Assembly: GCA_934434925.1 (NCBI GenBank)
Contig: CAKSAC010000013.1
Location: forward strand, 1-54,254
Reading direction: 5' to 3'
DNA length: 54,254 bases
Origin: an uncultured Eubacteriales bacterium
GTDB lineage: Bacteria; Bacillota; Clostridia; Oscillospirales; CAG-272
In this document: in pieces, positions 24,655 to 32,351 of the stretch
How positions within the stretch are numbered: position 1 is the stretch's first letter
How the letters are laid out: each line of letters begins with the position of its first letter
Made by a program: the position numbers and the translations under genes
Notes under the pieces: model-generated
Told to the model about the DNA's origin: nothing
Databases searched by the model: none
Seen by the model: the letters and a program-made list of their open reading frames with translations, nothing else

Positions 24655-25776
24655 TCATCTTTTTTCGTTTTTGAAATACTGATACAGGGTGCATCGGATC
24701 ATTCCGTTGTAAAGTTTTCTTTTCTTATCCGCCGGTTTTCCGTAAAGACGTTCAAACTCCGGGTGCGACGTGATGATATAAACCTGCCACGGGGCGAGAG
24801 CGCGGAAATGCTCGCCAATCTCGCGGTAAAGCCGTTCGACCTGCCCATCCATTTGCATCCGTTCCCCGTATGGCGGGTTGCACACAATCGTGCCGCGCCG
24901 GTCCGCCGAGATCTTCCGTGCGTCGGCTTGAAAGGCGCGTATCGTACCGCCGAGCCCTGCACGTTCGACATTCGCCCCGGTCAATGCCACCATCGCGGGA
25001 TCGATATCCGATGCGAACACGCAAAAATTGTTCCGGAGAATGCGGCTGCGCGCTTCTTCCCGCGCTTCGTGAAAACGCGTCTTTCCGACAAACGGGAAGG
25101 CTTCCGCAGCAAAAGAGCGCCGAAGGCCGGGCGCAATATCGCGCGCCAGCATGGCCGCCTCGATCGCGATGGTTCCGCTCCCGCACATGGGGTCCCAGAA
25201 AAGCACCTCTTCACGCGGACGGCTGATAGCGGCCAGCGCGGCGGCCAGCGTTTCGCGGATCGGGGCAATGCCCGCCTCTGTACGATAACCGCGTTTATAA
25301 AGCGGCGCGCCCGAGGTATCAATCATCAAAGCGGCCTCATCCTTGAAAATGAAAAATTCCACCTGATATTTCACCCCGGTCTCGGCAAACCATGTCAATC
25401 CGTATTTTTCCGACAGGCGCGAGACGATGGCGCGTTTCACGATTTTCTGACAATCGGGAACCGAATGCAACCGGCTGGCGATTGCATGTCCTTTGACGGG
25501 AAATGCGTCATCCTTCCCCACATAGGCTTCCCACGGCAGGGCGCGGGTCGCTTCAAAAAGTTCATCAAAGCTCCGCGCCATAAACCCGCCGACTTTGATA
25601 TACACATGCTCCGCATAGCGGAGAAACAGGTTGGCAAGCGCCACCGCTTCTTCATCCCCGCGAAAAACCACGCGCCCGTCCATCGTCATGACGCGCTCAT
25701 ATCCCAGTGCCTCGATCTCTTCACCGAGAAGGTGTTCCAGCCCGAAAAGGCAGGTGGCAACCAAATCAAATTTCAT
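24655..25776 (-). CDS. THUMP-domain class I rRNA methyltransferase (RlmL N-half type)
   Basis: A 373-residue SAM-dependent RNA methyltransferase. An N-terminal ferredoxin-like and THUMP RNA-binding region (about 1-160) precedes a Rossmann methyltransferase domain with the SAM loop DPMCGSGTIAIEAA and the catalytic NPPYGERM motif. These are the hallmarks of the COG0116 group that makes m2G in 23S rRNA (E. coli RlmL N-terminal half). The start is the ATG one base after the MFS gene stop, with GTGGGAGATTGAG upstream, so the two genes are translationally coupled although functionally unrelated. Confidence 0.9.
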   Translation of the reverse strand: MKFDLVATCLFGLEHLLGEEIEALGYERVMTMDGRVVFRGDEEAVALANLFLRYAEHVYIKVGGFMARSFDELFEATRALPWEAYVGKDDAFPVKGHAIASRLHSVPDCQKIVKRAIVSRLSEKYGLTWFAETGVKYQVEFFIFKDEAALMIDTSGAPLYKRGYRTEAGIAPIRETLAAALAAISRPREEVLFWDPMCGSGTIAIEAAMLARDIAPGLRRSFAAEAFPFVGKTRFHEAREEARSRILRNNFCVFASDIDPAMVALTGANVERAGLGGTIRAFQADARKISADRRGTIVCNPPYGERMQMDGQVERLYREIGEHFRALAPWQVYIITSHPEFERLYGKPADKKRKLYNGMIRCTLYQYFKNEKR

Positions 25777-25777
25777 C

Positions 25778-27139
25778 TCAATCTCCCACGTCCATTTGTT
25801 CAAGTAATTCTTTTTTCATCGCGGGACGGCTGTCTCCGTGGCGGACAAAAAACATTGTGAGGAAGGAAAGCGCCACAAAGAAAGCGCCATACGGAAAGAG
25901 GGTACGCATATTCATATCCAGGAATATCCCGCTGAAAACCGGCGAAACAATCTGCGCAAACATAGAGGCCGTATAATAATACCCCGTATATTTTCCGACA
26001 TCTGCCCGCCCGGCCAGTTCTACCGCCATCGGGAAGGAATTGACATTGATCGTCGCCCAGCCGATCCCCGCCAGAACAAACAAAAGATTGGAAAGGAATG
26101 CCGGGCTTCCGCGGTCAAGAAACGCGCATAGCGTAAAGGAAGCGAAAAGCAGCGCGACCCCGATGAGAATGCTCCGCCGCCGACCGATACGCGAGGCAAG
26201 ATACCCGACCGGAATATAGGAGAGAATTGCCGCCGCCTGCGCAACAATCAGCGTGGCGTTATAGTCCCGGCCGAGAACCGTTCCCGCATAAACCGAATAT
26301 TTGGAGGTCACGGCATTATATCCCATATACCAAAAGGCAACCGAGGCGAGAATCAGGAAAAGCGAACGGCGTTCCGCCGCCGAAAGCCGCCCCCCGGCCG
26401 GGCGCTTTGTGTGATCGGGTTCCGGAACGGGGTGCTTTTTTCTTTCTTCTTCCGCCCACGCCGGTTCACGCACCGTCAGCATGAAAACAAGCAGGGATGC
26501 CAGCATCAGCGCCGCAATCACCCCGAAAAACGTCACATAACTCATCCATACGTTTTCTTCGCGCCCGGTGCCGAAGACGATGCCAAGCCCCAGCACGACA
26601 ATGCCGCCGGCCGCTCCCATCAGATTGATGATGGCGTTTGCCTGACTGCGGAGCGGATGCGGTGTCACGTCCGGCATCAGCGCCACGGCGGGAGAACGGA
26701 AGACCGACATGGAAAAAAGAAGCATGATAAGCAATGCCATAAAGAAAATCAACGTGCCAGGATGCGCCGCCGTGGCGGCGGCCGCCGCGGCGAGATGAGC
26801 AGGGTCGGTCGGGTCGGCTCCCGAAAGATAAGAAAGCTGGACGCGATCAACAAACGCCAGCAGGAAAAACAGCGCGGCGGAGACAAGCGTGCCGACGAGG
26901 ATAAAGGGCGTGCGCCGCCCAAGACGCGTATGGGTCCTGTCCGAGAGCGCGCCGAAGACCGGGAGCAGAAAAAGCGCCACCACATTATCCGCCGCCATGA
27001 CCGCGCCGGATAGCGTTTGGGAAAGCCCGAACTTGTGTGTCAGGATAATCGGCATCACCGTATCGTATACCTGCCAGAACATACAGATAAGAAAAAATGC
27101 GAAACCTACGCATATCGTGCGCCTGCGGTTGAGTTTCAT
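25778..27139 (-). CDS. MFS sugar transporter (SLC45-like)
   Basis: A 453-residue major facilitator with about twelve membrane helices. The loop between helices 2 and 3 (GALSDRTHTRLGRRTPF) closely matches the SLC45/sucrose transporter and GPH-like branch, and the central cytoplasmic loop is charged (ERKKHPVPEPDHTKRP). A disaccharide or glycoside substrate with H+ or Na+ symport is the likely role; the exact sugar is not readable. The ATG at 27139 follows ATCGGAGAGAACC. It is transcribed with the methyltransferase gene. Confidence 0.85.
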   Translation of the reverse strand: MKLNRRRTICVGFAFFLICMFWQVYDTVMPIILTHKFGLSQTLSGAVMAADNVVALFLLPVFGALSDRTHTRLGRRTPFILVGTLVSAALFFLLAFVDRVQLSYLSGADPTDPAHLAAAAAATAAHPGTLIFFMALLIMLLFSMSVFRSPAVALMPDVTPHPLRSQANAIINLMGAAGGIVVLGLGIVFGTGREENVWMSYVTFFGVIAALMLASLLVFMLTVREPAWAEEERKKHPVPEPDHTKRPAGGRLSAAERRSLFLILASVAFWYMGYNAVTSKYSVYAGTVLGRDYNATLIVAQAAAILSYIPVGYLASRIGRRRSILIGVALLFASFTLCAFLDRGSPAFLSNLLFVLAGIGWATINVNSFPMAVELAGRADVGKYTGYYYTASMFAQIVSPVFSGIFLDMNMRTLFPYGAFFVALSFLTMFFVRHGDSRPAMKKELLEQMDVGD

Positions 27140-27229
27140 GGTTCTCTCCGATCTCAATATTTTCAAAAGGCACCGCACAGCCGCGCCTTTTGTCGGGTTC
27201 CGGCGTTTTGCTCCGGAAACGTACGGTTC

Positions 27230-27258
27230 AGTATATCATTTCCCGCGCGATTTTTCAA
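27230..27258 (-). promoter_or_regulatory. Predicted promoter of the MFS-methyltransferase unit
   Basis: TTGAAA and TATACT with a 17-bp spacer on the minus strand, about 90 bp before the start. Confidence 0.7.
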
Positions 27259-27434
27259 CCGGAAATTTTCCCGTTTTGCAAATTCCGCTAAACCCGCACG
27301 GGCAACGCCGGGCGCATCGGCGGAAAAGAAAACGAAAAACGACACCTTTCATCAAAAAAGCGTCCCCGTTTTCAGTCAGACTTCTGTTATGCTATACCTG
27401 TCGGCGGGAGTGCGCACCCCGCCCGCAGGAAAAA

Positions 27435-28058
27435 TCAGCGGATACGGCTCTGGAAAGCAACCGCCCGCCCGAGAATCCGGACGGTTTCCAGCTCCTCTCC
27501 GGAAAAAACGAGGGGGGCATACCGCGGATTTTCGGGAGCGAGAATGACCTTTTGCCCGGCTTTATCATAATAGAAACGTTTCAGCGTTGCTTCTTCTCCT
27601 ATGATGACCACGGCAATCTGTCCGTCCTCGACCGCGTCCTGTGCCCGGACAAACACAATATCCCCGTCGTAGATTCTGGCCCCGATCATGCTGTCTCCGC
27701 TGGCTCGTAAGCAAAAATCCGCGTCCACGCCTTCCCCGGCCAGCTCATATCCGCAAAAATCCTGCTCGGCGTAAACCGGCTTGCCACACGCCACGGAACC
27801 GAGCATCGGAACTGCGCGGCGGTTCAGCGGAAAGAGTCCGGAAGAGGTCTCTTCTTTGTTCCCCCACCCCATCAATACGGCAGGGCTGACGTCCAGCACC
27901 CGCCCGATATCCTCCAAACGGCGACGCGGGATATTGGCCGTCTCGCCGCATTCATAGCGGTAGATCGTCTGCCGGCTGGTATGCACGGCCGTTGCCAGTT
28001 CCTCCATGGTCTTTCCCGCGCGGATGCGGTACTCTCTGATCCGTTCCCCAGTTTTCAT
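27435..28058 (-). CDS. LexA/CI-like repressor: XRE HTH plus S24 peptidase domain
   Basis: A 207-residue regulator. Residues 3-60 form an XRE-type helix-turn-helix (MEELATAVHTSRQTIYRYE). Residues 80-205 form an S24 self-cleavage domain with Ser123 in GDSM and Lys160 in TLKRFYY, the same 37-residue spacing as the LexA dyad. The predicted cleavage bond is Cys91-Gly92 (VACGKP) in place of the usual Ala-Gly. Such proteins are inactivated by RecA-stimulated cleavage. It is divergent from two small unknown genes, and palindromes between them look like its operators. It could be a phage-derived or stress switch. Confidence 0.9.
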   Translation of the reverse strand: MKTGERIREYRIRAGKTMEELATAVHTSRQTIYRYECGETANIPRRRLEDIGRVLDVSPAVLMGWGNKEETSSGLFPLNRRAVPMLGSVACGKPVYAEQDFCGYELAGEGVDADFCLRASGDSMIGARIYDGDIVFVRAQDAVEDGQIAVVIIGEEATLKRFYYDKAGQKVILAPENPRYAPLVFSGEELETVRILGRAVAFQSRIR

Positions 28059-28093
28059 TTTTCTCTCCTTTTTTGTAACACGATTTGTATGAT

Positions 28094-28122
28094 ATTGTAC
28101 CACGCCACGAGAAAAAATGCAA
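28094..28122 (-). promoter_or_regulatory. Predicted promoter of the S24 repressor
   Basis: TTGCAT and TACAAT with 17-bp spacing on the minus strand. It is flanked by ATTTGTAT (28083-28090) and its reverse complement ATACAAAT (28129-28136), a likely operator pair. Confidence 0.75.
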
Positions 28123-28147
28123 GGTTTTATACAAATTTTGTGATATT

Positions 28148-28182
28148 TGTCACTTGACATGTTATATTTCCTCTGCTATACT
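28148..28182 (+). promoter_or_regulatory. Promoter of the small-gene pair with overlapping palindrome
   Basis: TTGACA (28154-28159) and TATACT (28177-28182) are 17 bp apart. The palindrome TGTCA-CT-TGACA (28148-28159) covers the -35 box and shares the half-site TGTCAC with the larger palindrome downstream. Confidence 0.8.
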
Positions 28183-28285
28183 ACGATTATCCCGATACTT
28201 CTCCTCTTTTTTCCCGGCCCCGGGGAAAATAAAACTTTGATTATCCATACGTCGGTACCGAAAGGTATCTTTTTTCAGGTCAGAT

Positions 28286-28304
28286 TGTCACGTAATACGT
28301 GACA
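28286..28304. promoter_or_regulatory. Perfect 19-bp palindrome before the small genes
   Basis: TGTCACGTA-A-TACGTGACA is a perfect inverted repeat ending just before the AGAAAGGA ribosome site of the next gene. It may be an operator of the divergent repressor or an RNA hairpin affecting translation. Confidence 0.8.
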
Positions 28305-28317
28305 GAAAGGAAAAATT

Positions 28318-28647
28318 ATGCTGCACTATGTAACAACAAATGATGGTTCCCCCTGCCTTTGGCGTGAACCGGAAGATATACAGGAAGAGATCGAGGCTCT
28401 TCACCTCACCCTGCGCGAACAGCGCGACCGGATGCAACGGGCCGAAGAAGCCAAAGAGGCGCTTTTGCTGTCGCTCTCCGAACAGGAAGACTACCGGGAT
28501 GGGGAAAAGGTCCGTCTTCTCAGCGATCTGTGTGAAGAATGTGAAGAAACACGGCACGAACTGCTGTTGCTTCGCGACCGGATGGACGCGCTCAGCGAAG
28601 AACTGGACGAAGCCCTCTGGTGGATGAAAGGTTTCCAAACCGCATAA
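28318..28647 (+). CDS. Small coiled-coil protein of unknown function
   Basis: I do not recognise this 109-residue protein. After a short N-terminal segment (MLHYVTTNDGSPCLWREPED) residues 20-100 are highly charged with heptad-like Leu spacing, predicting a long helical coiled coil; it ends in WWMKGFQTA. It is acidic and has no signal peptide. It starts at the ATG seven bases after AGAAAGGA and directly follows the 19-bp palindrome. It is transcribed with the next gene and probably controlled by the divergent S24 repressor. Confidence 0.8.
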   Translation: MLHYVTTNDGSPCLWREPEDIQEEIEALHLTLREQRDRMQRAEEAKEALLLSLSEQEDYRDGEKVRLLSDLCEECEETRHELLLLRDRMDALSEELDEALWWMKGFQTA

Positions 28648-28662
28648 GGAGGCGCAGGATAT

Positions 28663-28986
28663 ATGAAAAGCATGAATGAATCTCTCCCGTTGGAAGTCAA
28701 TCGCCTTGTGATTGCGCTCTGCGGTGATTATGACCGCCGTCAGCATATCCTGGAGCGGAAGTGCGCCTCCCCCGATACGCTTGCGCACTTCTATCAACTG
28801 AACAGCGCCATCGACAACGCCGTGGCGGAAGTCTGTGAAGAGGCGATCTGCCGTCAGATGCGCGAAGACATCGGCGCGGGGCGCGGGGCGCGCCGTTCCC
28901 CTCTCTATTTCCTCAGTGAAGGCGCTTATAAGCAACGCAAACGCGCGGCTAAATACCGTATCGCCCGTTCGCTGAATCTTCTCTGA
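28663..28986 (+). CDS. Small protein of unknown function, partner of coiled-coil gene
   Basis: A 107-residue, mostly helical protein that I do not recognise. The N-terminal half is acidic with Cys residues (VIALCGDYDRRQHILERKCA), while the last 30 residues are strongly basic (GAYKQRKRAAKYRIARSLN), which could bind nucleic acid. Resemblance of the C terminus to small phage regulators of the ArpU kind is only an impression. It starts 15 bases after its neighbour with AAGGAGG upstream, so the two are co-transcribed; a terminator follows. Confidence 0.78.
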   Translation: MKSMNESLPLEVNRLVIALCGDYDRRQHILERKCASPDTLAHFYQLNSAIDNAVAEVCEEAICRQMREDIGAGRGARRSPLYFLSEGAYKQRKRAAKYRIARSLNLL

Positions 28987-29002
28987 AAAACACACCGTGA
29001 AT

Positions 29003-29052
29003 AAAAACACACAGCCCGGGCCGCAAGAGCCGCGTATGACTGTGTGTTTTTT
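29003..29052 (+). terminator. Terminator after the small-gene pair
   Basis: AAAAACACACAG pairs with CTGTGTGTTTTT around a 25-base loop, ending in a run of six T. Confidence 0.8.
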
Positions 29053-29098
29053 ATATGTATAGTATTTTTTACATATACTGCTTGCCGCGCGAAAAAGA

Positions 29099-32029
29099 TC
29101 AGAGCTTTTTCTTTTTGGCGTAACGGCGGGCTTCCTCGGAAACCAGCGGTGCGTCACGCAGGACGGCGCACTTGCGGACAAAGAAGGTGAAAAGCGGCCG
29201 TCCGTCATCGGTATGGACGGACAACGGGTCGATCATCCGCTCGGGGTGGAATTGGGTCGAATAGACCGGCAAATATTCATGCTCCGACGCTTCGATCAGG
29301 CCGTCCTCCGCCGTCGCGACGGTCTTCATGTGTTTGCCCGGCAGTTCGACCGCCTGATGATGAATACTGAGTACCGTCATCCGGCCGGTAGGACCGTATA
29401 TCGAGGAAAGGATGCTCGGAGCCGTATACTGGATGGCGTGGGTCGCCGGTTTCTGTCCGGCCTCCCGATGGTATGCGCGATATGGTTCCGGCAGACTTTG
29501 CATCAACCGCCCGCCGAGGCAGGCGTGAATCATCTGGTGACCGCGGCTGATTCCGAAAATCGGCTTTCCGTAGAGATAGAAGGCCTTGAAGAGCGTGACC
29601 TCTCTTTCATCCCGGCGTTCGTCCGGTTCGGTATCGGGAAGGCGTTTTTCACCGTACAGCATCGGCGATATATCCGCACCGCCCGCAAGGATCAGCCCGT
29701 CAAAATCCTGCTCCTGTTCTCCGCCGGTATAAAGGAAGGCTTCGCCACCCGCTCCGGTCACAGCATGGATATACTGCGCATTGACGGGATCCTTCGGGTC
29801 GGATGTTGCCGTCGAAATCAGGATGCGGGGCGGTCTTTTCATGGATTTTTCTTCCGGAGTTTCCGTCTCTTCGGCGGGGGCCTCCGCGAGAGGAAGCAGA
29901 GGGTTCAGCTCCGCCAAAATCTTTTCGGCTTCTTCAAAACGGCGGTTTTCCAAAAGATAGAGAATATTATCCCCATGCTCCGAGAAAACGGTGTACGCCC
30001 CCGGAATCGGTTCGGCAGTCGCCAGTCGCCGGGCAACTGCCGTATGTGCCTCGGCTTCACGCAAGGCCTCGGTTCCATACGGGAAAAGCGTCTTCATCTG
30101 CCGGACGGCCGCCTCGGCGCAGTTGATATACTCTTCCCCAAAACGGAGAACCCGGCGATAAATCCGGCCGGCCTCCGTATAGGCCGCTGTGATACGGCGG
30201 ATGCTCCGGCGCAGTTCCTTTTCTCTTTTGTCACGATGCCGTCTGGCACTGTGCCGGCCGCCTGCCGACCGCCCGGCATCGGTTTCCGGCGGGAGATCGG
30301 TCCGCGCCTGTCGGATCAGTTCAAAGAAACAGCGTGTGGCCTCGCGCAACTCCTCCCGGCTCTTTTCCAGGTGTTCTTCCGCCGTGTCGGCCAACGCGGA
30401 AAACCGGCCGAGCCGCTCCCGGAAAGCCTCCTCGCCGGCCAGATCGTGGGAAGAAAAGATCCCTTCGTCGCTCCAAAGACAACGCACGGGAACGCGGCCG
30501 GGAAAAGAAGCCGGCAGATTTCTGGCACTTTCGCGCGTACCCAAAAATTTCACATCCTGCAACTGCGGACATCCGTCGCAGATCTGCCCGTCGGAAATCG
30601 TTGCAAAAGCGGGGAGCAACAGGGTCTGCAAGCGGTGGCATTCGGAAAAAACGCCGTGCGGCAAGGAGATAAGCGACAGCCCGCAAAACATCACGGTAAG
30701 CGAGGATTCGCCGGCGAAAGCATAGGGGCCGATCCGGCGTACCGCGCAAAAAAGGTGAATATCGGTCAGTTTCGGGCAGGAAGAAAAGGCCGAATCGCCG
30801 ATCTCGGTATCCCCGACCACGGTCAGAGAGAGTAGCTCCGGCATGGAGGAAAAGACCCCGCCGCCGATCCGCAGGACTTCCGGGCGCACCACGATATGCC
30901 GTACCTGCCGGCAGATCCCGCGCAGGGGAGAAGAGGTCATCTGCTCAATTCGCCCGGAAAGGATTGTCAGCACCCCGTCGGCCGACAACGTATAGCGATA
31001 CGGCTCTTCCGGAGAAGAAGTCAGCACAATGTCGGGAGAAGACGCAGGCAGTGAACGGATGATCAGCCGATCGGGCAGGAACCCCGCATCGCTATAAGCC
31101 GAAAAGAGAGCCTGCGCAGCCTCTTCGGAACCGTCAAAATCCAGCAGAAAGAGCCGCGGGCATCCGGCAAAGGCATTCCGCCCGATCAATTCCGCCGCCG
31201 GAGAAAGCTGAATCCCGCAAAGCGCCGCGCAACCGGAAAAAGCCGCCTCGCCAATCCGTAAAACGCCGGAAAGCTCGGCTACCCGCAATTCGGGAAGCCC
31301 CGCGAAAGCATGCGCACCGACGCGGCTGTCAGGCCCGGCCACCACGCGCAGAATGCGCTCCCGCTCGGTATACCAGGGCGTGCAGGTCTCGTCGGCATAA
31401 TCGGGCATCGCGCCGGAGAAAAAGAGATCGCCGTCCTCGGTCAGCCGATAAGAAAACGCCGGATCCACCTCTCGCCGGACAGCGGGGCGGACCCCGGCGG
31501 CAACCGACGGCTCCGTGCCGCCGCCCCACCAGTTCTCCCCCTTCGGCAGAGCCGAAAAAGCCTCGGCCGTTCCGGGGTAATTCACCTGCCGGAGAAAAGG
31601 ACATCCGTCAAAAGCGCCGCGCCCGACGGTTGACAGACGGGGCGGAAAAAAGACGGAAGAAAGCGCCGTGCAGGCCGAAAAGGCATATTCGTCGATTACC
31701 AACTCTCCTTCTGAAAGGAAAGAGACTTCATGCAAAGCGTCGCACCCCGTGAAAGCATAGGGGGCGATATAGGTCAGGGATGCGGGAAGACGAATGATGT
31801 AAAAAGAGCAGTCGGCAAACGCATACCGTCCGATCGCGGTGATCCCCTCGGACAGAGAGAGGGAAAGCAAGGACTCTCTGGCAAAATGCCACGGTGCCCG
31901 GTGGCGCATGGAGAAATCGGGCAGCCGTCCGCTCCCCTCTATCACCAAGGTGTCTCCTTCTATCCGGTAAATGATCCCGGGCGCGGCTATCCCCTCAGCG
32001 ACACCGCTTCTTTTGCGCCGAAAACCCAT
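29099..32029 (-). CDS. BspA-type leucine-rich-repeat protein fused to a class I glutamine-amidotransferase-like domain
   Basis: A 976-residue multidomain protein. Residues about 10-470 contain repeated LRR_5 (BspA/TpLRR) units such as IGRYAFADCS, IGEAAFSGCA and IGRNAFAGCP. Residues about 490-700 are charged, helical and coiled-coil-like. Residues 730-960 match the peptidase C26 / gamma-glutamyl-GABA hydrolase fold: LILAGGADISP, the nucleophile elbow GISRGHQ and the acid-base QFHPE (His928, Glu930). The usual Cys of GICRG is Ser828 (AGC at 29546-29548), so hydrolase activity is doubtful. No signal peptide is seen, unusual for BspA repeats. The start follows GGGAGGAAAGC. Confidence 0.88.
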   Translation of the reverse strand: MGFRRKRSGVAEGIAAPGIIYRIEGDTLVIEGSGRLPDFSMRHRAPWHFARESLLSLSLSEGITAIGRYAFADCSFYIIRLPASLTYIAPYAFTGCDALHEVSFLSEGELVIDEYAFSACTALSSVFFPPRLSTVGRGAFDGCPFLRQVNYPGTAEAFSALPKGENWWGGGTEPSVAAGVRPAVRREVDPAFSYRLTEDGDLFFSGAMPDYADETCTPWYTERERILRVVAGPDSRVGAHAFAGLPELRVAELSGVLRIGEAAFSGCAALCGIQLSPAAELIGRNAFAGCPRLFLLDFDGSEEAAQALFSAYSDAGFLPDRLIIRSLPASSPDIVLTSSPEEPYRYTLSADGVLTILSGRIEQMTSSPLRGICRQVRHIVVRPEVLRIGGGVFSSMPELLSLTVVGDTEIGDSAFSSCPKLTDIHLFCAVRRIGPYAFAGESSLTVMFCGLSLISLPHGVFSECHRLQTLLLPAFATISDGQICDGCPQLQDVKFLGTRESARNLPASFPGRVPVRCLWSDEGIFSSHDLAGEEAFRERLGRFSALADTAEEHLEKSREELREATRCFFELIRQARTDLPPETDAGRSAGGRHSARRHRDKREKELRRSIRRITAAYTEAGRIYRRVLRFGEEYINCAEAAVRQMKTLFPYGTEALREAEAHTAVARRLATAEPIPGAYTVFSEHGDNILYLLENRRFEEAEKILAELNPLLPLAEAPAEETETPEEKSMKRPPRILISTATSDPKDPVNAQYIHAVTGAGGEAFLYTGGEQEQDFDGLILAGGADISPMLYGEKRLPDTEPDERRDEREVTLFKAFYLYGKPIFGISRGHQMIHACLGGRLMQSLPEPYRAYHREAGQKPATHAIQYTAPSILSSIYGPTGRMTVLSIHHQAVELPGKHMKTVATAEDGLIEASEHEYLPVYSTQFHPERMIDPLSVHTDDGRPLFTFFVRKCAVLRDAPLVSEEARRYAKKKKL

Positions 32030-32082
32030 GCTTTCCTCCCGCCCGCCACATTCTATCATGTAACAGCATAAATTTCTATATT

Positions 32083-32111
32083 ACCATAGCACACTTCTCG
32101 CCGCTTGTCAA
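32083..32111 (-). promoter_or_regulatory. Predicted promoter of the LRR-amidotransferase gene
   Basis: TTGACA and TATGGT with 17-bp spacing on the minus strand, about 50 bp before the start. Confidence 0.7.
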
Positions 32112-32184
32112 GCCCGCGTACCGAAAAAACGCGGCCGCAATCAGTAACGTTATGTTTACATTTTCTTTCTTTTCCATCAGGCGA

Positions 32185-32213
32185 TTGACAGGATTTCGGA
32201 ACTGTGGTACAAT
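32185..32213 (+). promoter_or_regulatory. Predicted promoter of the transglutaminase-like gene
   Basis: TTGACA and TACAAT with a 17-bp spacer. The leader of about 130 bases holds no open frame with a ribosome site. This and the divergent LRR promoter explain the 320-bp gap. Confidence 0.8.
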
Positions 32214-32351
32214 AGAAGACAGAAATTTGTTTCCGGAAGGACCCGGTATCTCTTCCCGGAAAATCTGCGTCCGGAGTATGCCCGCCGCTGCCGCTTTTCT
32301 TCTGCCGCTCCGCAAAATTCCGTGAAATCCATCGTGTGAAAGGAAAATACC

